A DNA stretch of 25,272 nucleotides. Origin: UBA4644 sp900555855 (lineage in GTDB: Bacteria; Bacillota; Clostridia; Oscillospirales; Butyricicoccaceae). Both the position numbers and the translations under genes were made by a program. How positions within the stretch are numbered: the first letter of the stretch is position 1; the number at the start of each line of letters is the position of its first letter. Shown here one piece after another: positions 22,826 through 25,272 of this stretch. The DNA lies in assembly GCA_052289195.1 (NCBI GenBank), contig DAWAJD010000029.1, forward strand, positions 1 to 25,272. The letters run 5' to 3'. The notes below the pieces were generated by a model, which was given only the letters and a program-made list of their open reading frames with translations, did no database searches and was not told the origin of the DNA.

Positions 22826-23857
22826 TTATTCCTCCAAAAACTGGCGGAAGGCCGTTGGCAGGGCATATTGCCGCGCCAGCGCCTGCTGGGTGGCCCAGAG
22901 AAACGGCCCGCCCTCCCCGGCCACGGCGATCTCATAGCCGGTCATATCCCATTCCACATGGGTGAAGATATGCTTCCGCTGCCGCTGGCTGCGGAGATCC
23001 GAGGGCTGCAGCCCCCAACGCCGCACCTGCTCCAGCGCCTGCTCCGGCGTGAGCGTCCCCTCCAGATCGGGCAGCTGCCACAGCCCCGCCAGCAGCCCCC
23101 GGGGCGGCCTTTGGCAGATGGCCAGTTTTCCGCCGCAGTCCAGCAGAAAGACCGTCCGCGCCTGCCGGCGGCGGGGCTTTTTCGCCTCCCGCCGGGGATA
23201 TTCCCGGGGATCGCCCTGTTTTTTTGCCGCGCAGCGCGCTGCCAGCGGACACCCTTCGCAAAGGGGCGCGCCGTTGGGCAGGCAGACCGCCGCCCCCAGC
23301 TCCATCAGCGCCTGGGTAAACGCGCCGCACTGCCCCGGGGGATAAACGGCCTCCAGCGCCCGGCGGAAGCGCTTTTTCTGCTCCTCCGTGGCGCCGCCGT
23401 CTGCCAGATAGCGGGAAAGCACCCGCAGCACATTGCCGTCCACTGCGGCGCAGGGGCGGTCGAAGCAGATGGAGGCCACCGCGCCGGCGGTATATTCTCC
23501 CACGCCGGGCAGCATCAAAAGCCCCTCGTAAGTGTCCGGAAAAATGCCTTTTTTCTCATAGGCCACCAGCCTTGCCGCCTTTTGCAGGTTGCGGGCCCGG
23601 TTATAATAGCCAAGACCCTCCCAGAGCTTCAGCAGCTGCTCCTCCGGCGCTTCCGCCAGTGCAAACACATCGGGCAGCGCCTGCAGAAACCGGGCGTAAT
23701 AGTCCTTGACGGCCTCCACTCGGGTCTGCTGAAGCATGATCTCGGAAAGCCACACCCGGTAAGGCTCCCGGTCCTGCCGCCAGGGCAGCGCCCGGGCGTT
23801 CTCCCGAAACCAGGGCAGCAAAAGCCCCGGCAGTGCTTTCATTTGTTCCTGTTCCAT
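22826..23857 (-). CDS. mutY: Adenine DNA glycosylase MutY
   Basis: This 343-residue base-excision repair enzyme removes adenine mispaired with 8-oxoguanine. The glycosylase domain has the catalytic Glu39 (WLSEIMLQQTRV), the helix-hairpin-helix LPGVGEYTAGA (116-126) and catalytic Asp140 (AAVDGNVLRVLSR). A [4Fe-4S] cluster loop follows with Cys192, Cys200, Cys203 and Cys209; the first spacing is seven residues rather than the six of the E. coli enzyme. The C-terminal part (about 230-343) is the NUDIX-like 8-oxoG recognition domain. ATG at 23857 has AAGGAG 5 bases upstream. It follows tsf on the same strand across a hairpin and may be partly transcribed by read-through. Confidence 0.95.
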   Translation of the reverse strand: MEQEQMKALPGLLLPWFRENARALPWRQDREPYRVWLSEIMLQQTRVEAVKDYYARFLQALPDVFALAEAPEEQLLKLWEGLGYYNRARNLQKAARLVAYEKKGIFPDTYEGLLMLPGVGEYTAGAVASICFDRPCAAVDGNVLRVLSRYLADGGATEEQKKRFRRALEAVYPPGQCGAFTQALMELGAAVCLPNGAPLCEGCPLAARCAAKKQGDPREYPRREAKKPRRRQARTVFLLDCGGKLAICQRPPRGLLAGLWQLPDLEGTLTPEQALEQVRRWGLQPSDLRSQRQRKHIFTHVEWDMTGYEIAVAGEGGPFLWATQQALARQYALPTAFRQFLEE

Positions 23858-23901
23858 GGCGTCTCCTTCCCCGACGGCCTCAGGCCGTTGTGATAAACAG
23901 A

Positions 23902-23925
23902 AGGCTCCGGCCTTCGCCGGAGCCT
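23902..23925 (-). terminator. Hairpin after tsf, probable terminator
   Basis: AGGCTCCGGC (23902-23911) pairs perfectly with GCCGGAGCCT (23916-23925) around a four-base loop, 18 bases past the tsf stop. The minus-strand bases after the stem (TCTGTTTATC) are only moderately T-rich, so termination may be partial and allow mutY expression. A second small inverted repeat (ACGGCCT/AGGCCGT) lies just downstream. Confidence 0.65.
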
Positions 23926-23943
23926 GGATCGTTTTTGGGTCGA

Positions 23944-24870
23944 TTATTTCTTCTGGCCGGTGAGCTGTGCGATCTCGTCGGCAAAGTTCTCCTGCTTTTT
24001 CTCGATGCCCTCGCCGCGCTCAAAGCGGACCGCGGTCTTGAAGGTGACCTTGCCGCCCAGCTTCTTGGCTGCGTCGGCGATATAGCCCTCCACGGTGCCG
24101 GTGAAGATGTCGCCGCGGACGAACTCCTGCTGCAGCAGGCAGTTTTCCGCATAGAACTTGTTCATCTTGCCGTTGGCAATGTTCTCCTTCACCTGCTGGG
24201 GCTTGGAGGCCATCTTGGGATCGTTGTCCATCTGGGCCAGGACGATCTTCTTTTCCTCCTCCAGGACCTCGGCGGTGACCATGGACTTGTCCCAGAAACG
24301 GGGATTCAGCGCGGCGATCTGCATGGCCACATCCTTGCCGATCTCGGTGGCGTCCACGCCGCCTTCCACATCCAGATTGACCAGAACGCCGATCTTGCCC
24401 TTCATATGGACATACGGCACGCAGACGCCGGTGTCGATACGGGCGAAGCGGCGGATCTGCATATTCTCACGCAGAGCCAGGAACAGCTCGTCCTTGGCGG
24501 TGGCGACGGTGCCCTTGCCGTCCACCCAGGTGCAGCTCTGCAGGGCTTCCACATCGGCGGGGTTTTCCTTGGCGATAACCGCAGCCACGCCCTTGACAAA
24601 GTTCTGGAACAGCTCGCCGTTGGCAACGAAGTCCGTCTCACAGTTGACCTCCACCACGACGCCCACACCGTCGATGACGGTGGCATAGGCCATGCCCTCG
24701 GCGGCCACGCGGCCGGCCTTCTTGGCCTGAGAGGCCAGGCCCTTTTCCCGCAGCAGCTCGATGGCCTTATCGATATCGCCTTCGGTCTCGGTGAGGGCCT
24801 TCTTGCAGTCCATCATGCCGCAGCCGGTCATTTCGCGCAGGTTCTTCACATCAGCAGCAGTAAATGCCAT
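23944..24870 (-). CDS. tsf: Translation elongation factor Ts
   Basis: This 308-residue cytoplasmic protein is the guanine nucleotide exchange factor that regenerates EF-Tu-GTP. The N-terminal UBA-like domain (4-40, ADVKNLREMTGCGMMDCKKAL) and the TDFVAN signature (79-84, ahead of the core domain) are intact, and the C-terminus has the usual dimerisation-region sequence. I chose ATG at 24870 because GGAGG is 8 bases upstream; the in-frame ATG two codons earlier would leave only 2 bases. It follows rpsB, the standard rpsB-tsf pair. Confidence 0.97.
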   Translation of the reverse strand: MAFTAADVKNLREMTGCGMMDCKKALTETEGDIDKAIELLREKGLASQAKKAGRVAAEGMAYATVIDGVGVVVEVNCETDFVANGELFQNFVKGVAAVIAKENPADVEALQSCTWVDGKGTVATAKDELFLALRENMQIRRFARIDTGVCVPYVHMKGKIGVLVNLDVEGGVDATEIGKDVAMQIAALNPRFWDKSMVTAEVLEEEKKIVLAQMDNDPKMASKPQQVKENIANGKMNKFYAENCLLQQEFVRGDIFTGTVEGYIADAAKKLGGKVTFKTAVRFERGEGIEKKQENFADEIAQLTGQKK

Positions 24871-24916
24871 AATCATATCCTCCTGTAGTATCGTTTATTA
24901 TCGTGAAAAAGAAATG

Positions 24917-24942
24917 CGGGGCGGTGCCGGAGCGCCGCCCCG
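24917..24942 (-). terminator. Attenuator-like hairpin between rpsB and tsf
   Basis: An 11-bp stem (24917-24927 with 24932-24942, one G-T pair, four-base loop) is followed on the minus strand by CATTTCTTTTTC. An intergenic hairpin of this type could lower tsf transcription relative to rpsB. The T-run is offset, so I expect partial rather than full termination. Confidence 0.6.
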
Positions 24943-24969
24943 TTGTGTTTTGGGGGTTATGCCGCCTGA

Positions 24970-25272
24970 TTATTCAGCGGCGATCTCTTCCGCGGTCTTG
25001 GAAGCGCGCTTTCTGGGAGCGCGGGGGGTGGTGTCCACGGGGGCCTGCTCCGCGGCGGGAGCGGTCTCGTCGGAGACCTCCAGCTGCTCGCCCTGGCGGC
25101 CCTCGGTGATGGCGGCGCCCATGGTGGCGGCGATCAGCTTGATGGCGCGGATGGCGTCGTCGTTGCCGGGGATCACATAGTCCACCTCGTCGGGATCGCA
25201 GTTGGTGTCCACGATGGCGACGATGGGGATACCCAGCTTGCGGGCCTCGGCGATGGCGTTCTTCTCCTTGCG
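24970..25272 (-). CDS. rpsB: 30S ribosomal protein S2, C-terminal part (5' end outside window)
   Basis: The last 100 codons of rpsB are present, open to the window edge. The segment RKEKNAIAEARKLGIPIVAI followed by VDTNCDPDEVDYVIPGNDDA is diagnostic of S2, a small-subunit protein near the head-body junction. The C-terminal tail is an Ala-, Glu- and Pro-rich extension with a basic patch (RAPRKRASK), longer than in minimal S2 proteins. It is upstream of tsf, as in most bacteria. An internal ATG at 25212 is not the start. Confidence 0.97.
   Translation of the reverse strand, partial: RKEKNAIAEARKLGIPIVAIVDTNCDPDEVDYVIPGNDDAIRAIKLIAATMGAAITEGRQGEQLEVSDETAPAAEQAPVDTTPRAPRKRASKTAEEIAAE

Overview
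The window comes from a Gram-positive, high-GC member of the Bacillota, most likely a gut Oscillospiraceae/Ruminococcaceae-type clostridium. This is inferred from the division and cell-wall (dcw) cluster headed by mraZ, a meso-diaminopimelate-type MurE, a penicillin-binding protein with PASTA domains, DegV, DUF1836, DUF1540 and SipW-type signal families, strong AGGAGG ribosome binding sites, and sigma-A promoters with 17-bp spacers. A run of 10 Ns inside ftsW shows that this is a draft assembly.

Region 1 (1-3.5 kb, minus strand): an ECF transporter S component, a SAM methyltransferase and a CsoR-family metal-sensing repressor form a tight operon (ATGA overlap, then a 4-bp gap). A strong intrinsic terminator follows, then a ZIP metal permease. 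degV lies upstream with its own promoter and terminator. Region 2 (3.5-6.8 kb): a DUF1836 gene (+) is divergent from degV. An ACT-domain gene and a PAP2 phosphatase gene form a minus-strand pair, and the ACT gene is divergent from a heavy-metal exporter gene of the ArsP_2 family (+). Region 3 (6.8-8.5 kb, minus): a secreted protein with a SipW-type signal peptide and a repetitive beta-rich C-terminus stands alone behind a structured leader of about 160 nt.

Region 4 (8.55-21.3 kb, minus): a nearly complete dcw operon, in transcription order mraZ, rsmH, ftsL, pbp (ftsI/spoVD-like), murE, mraY, ftsW, murG, murA, ftsQ, ftsZ. It appears to run from one promoter upstream of mraZ to a terminator after ftsZ. 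It holds the membrane and glycan steps of lipid II synthesis (MraY, MurG), two cytoplasmic precursor steps (MurA, MurE), the septal polymerase and transpeptidase (FtsW and the PBP) with FtsL and FtsQ, and the FtsZ ring protein. murF, murD and ftsA are absent from their usual places.

Region 5 (21.4-25.3 kb): a cysteine-rich DUF1540 protein (+), a frameshifted remnant of an S-layer homology domain, and then on the minus strand rpsB (cut by the window edge), tsf, mutY and a TetR-family regulator. I saw no tRNA, rRNA, CRISPR array, insertion sequence or phage genes. No stretch over 300 bases lacks a gene. The longest gaps (3459-3625, 5701-5877, 8304-8590, 21196-21463, 21794-22030) hold promoters, leaders, terminators and the pseudogene, listed below.

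Nothing in the window is a clearly new multi-gene system. The observations most worth a second look are an octapeptide shared by the cytoplasmic tails of FtsL and FtsW, competing hairpins in the leader of the SipW-type gene, the S-layer remnant, and the mis-sized assembly gap in ftsW.
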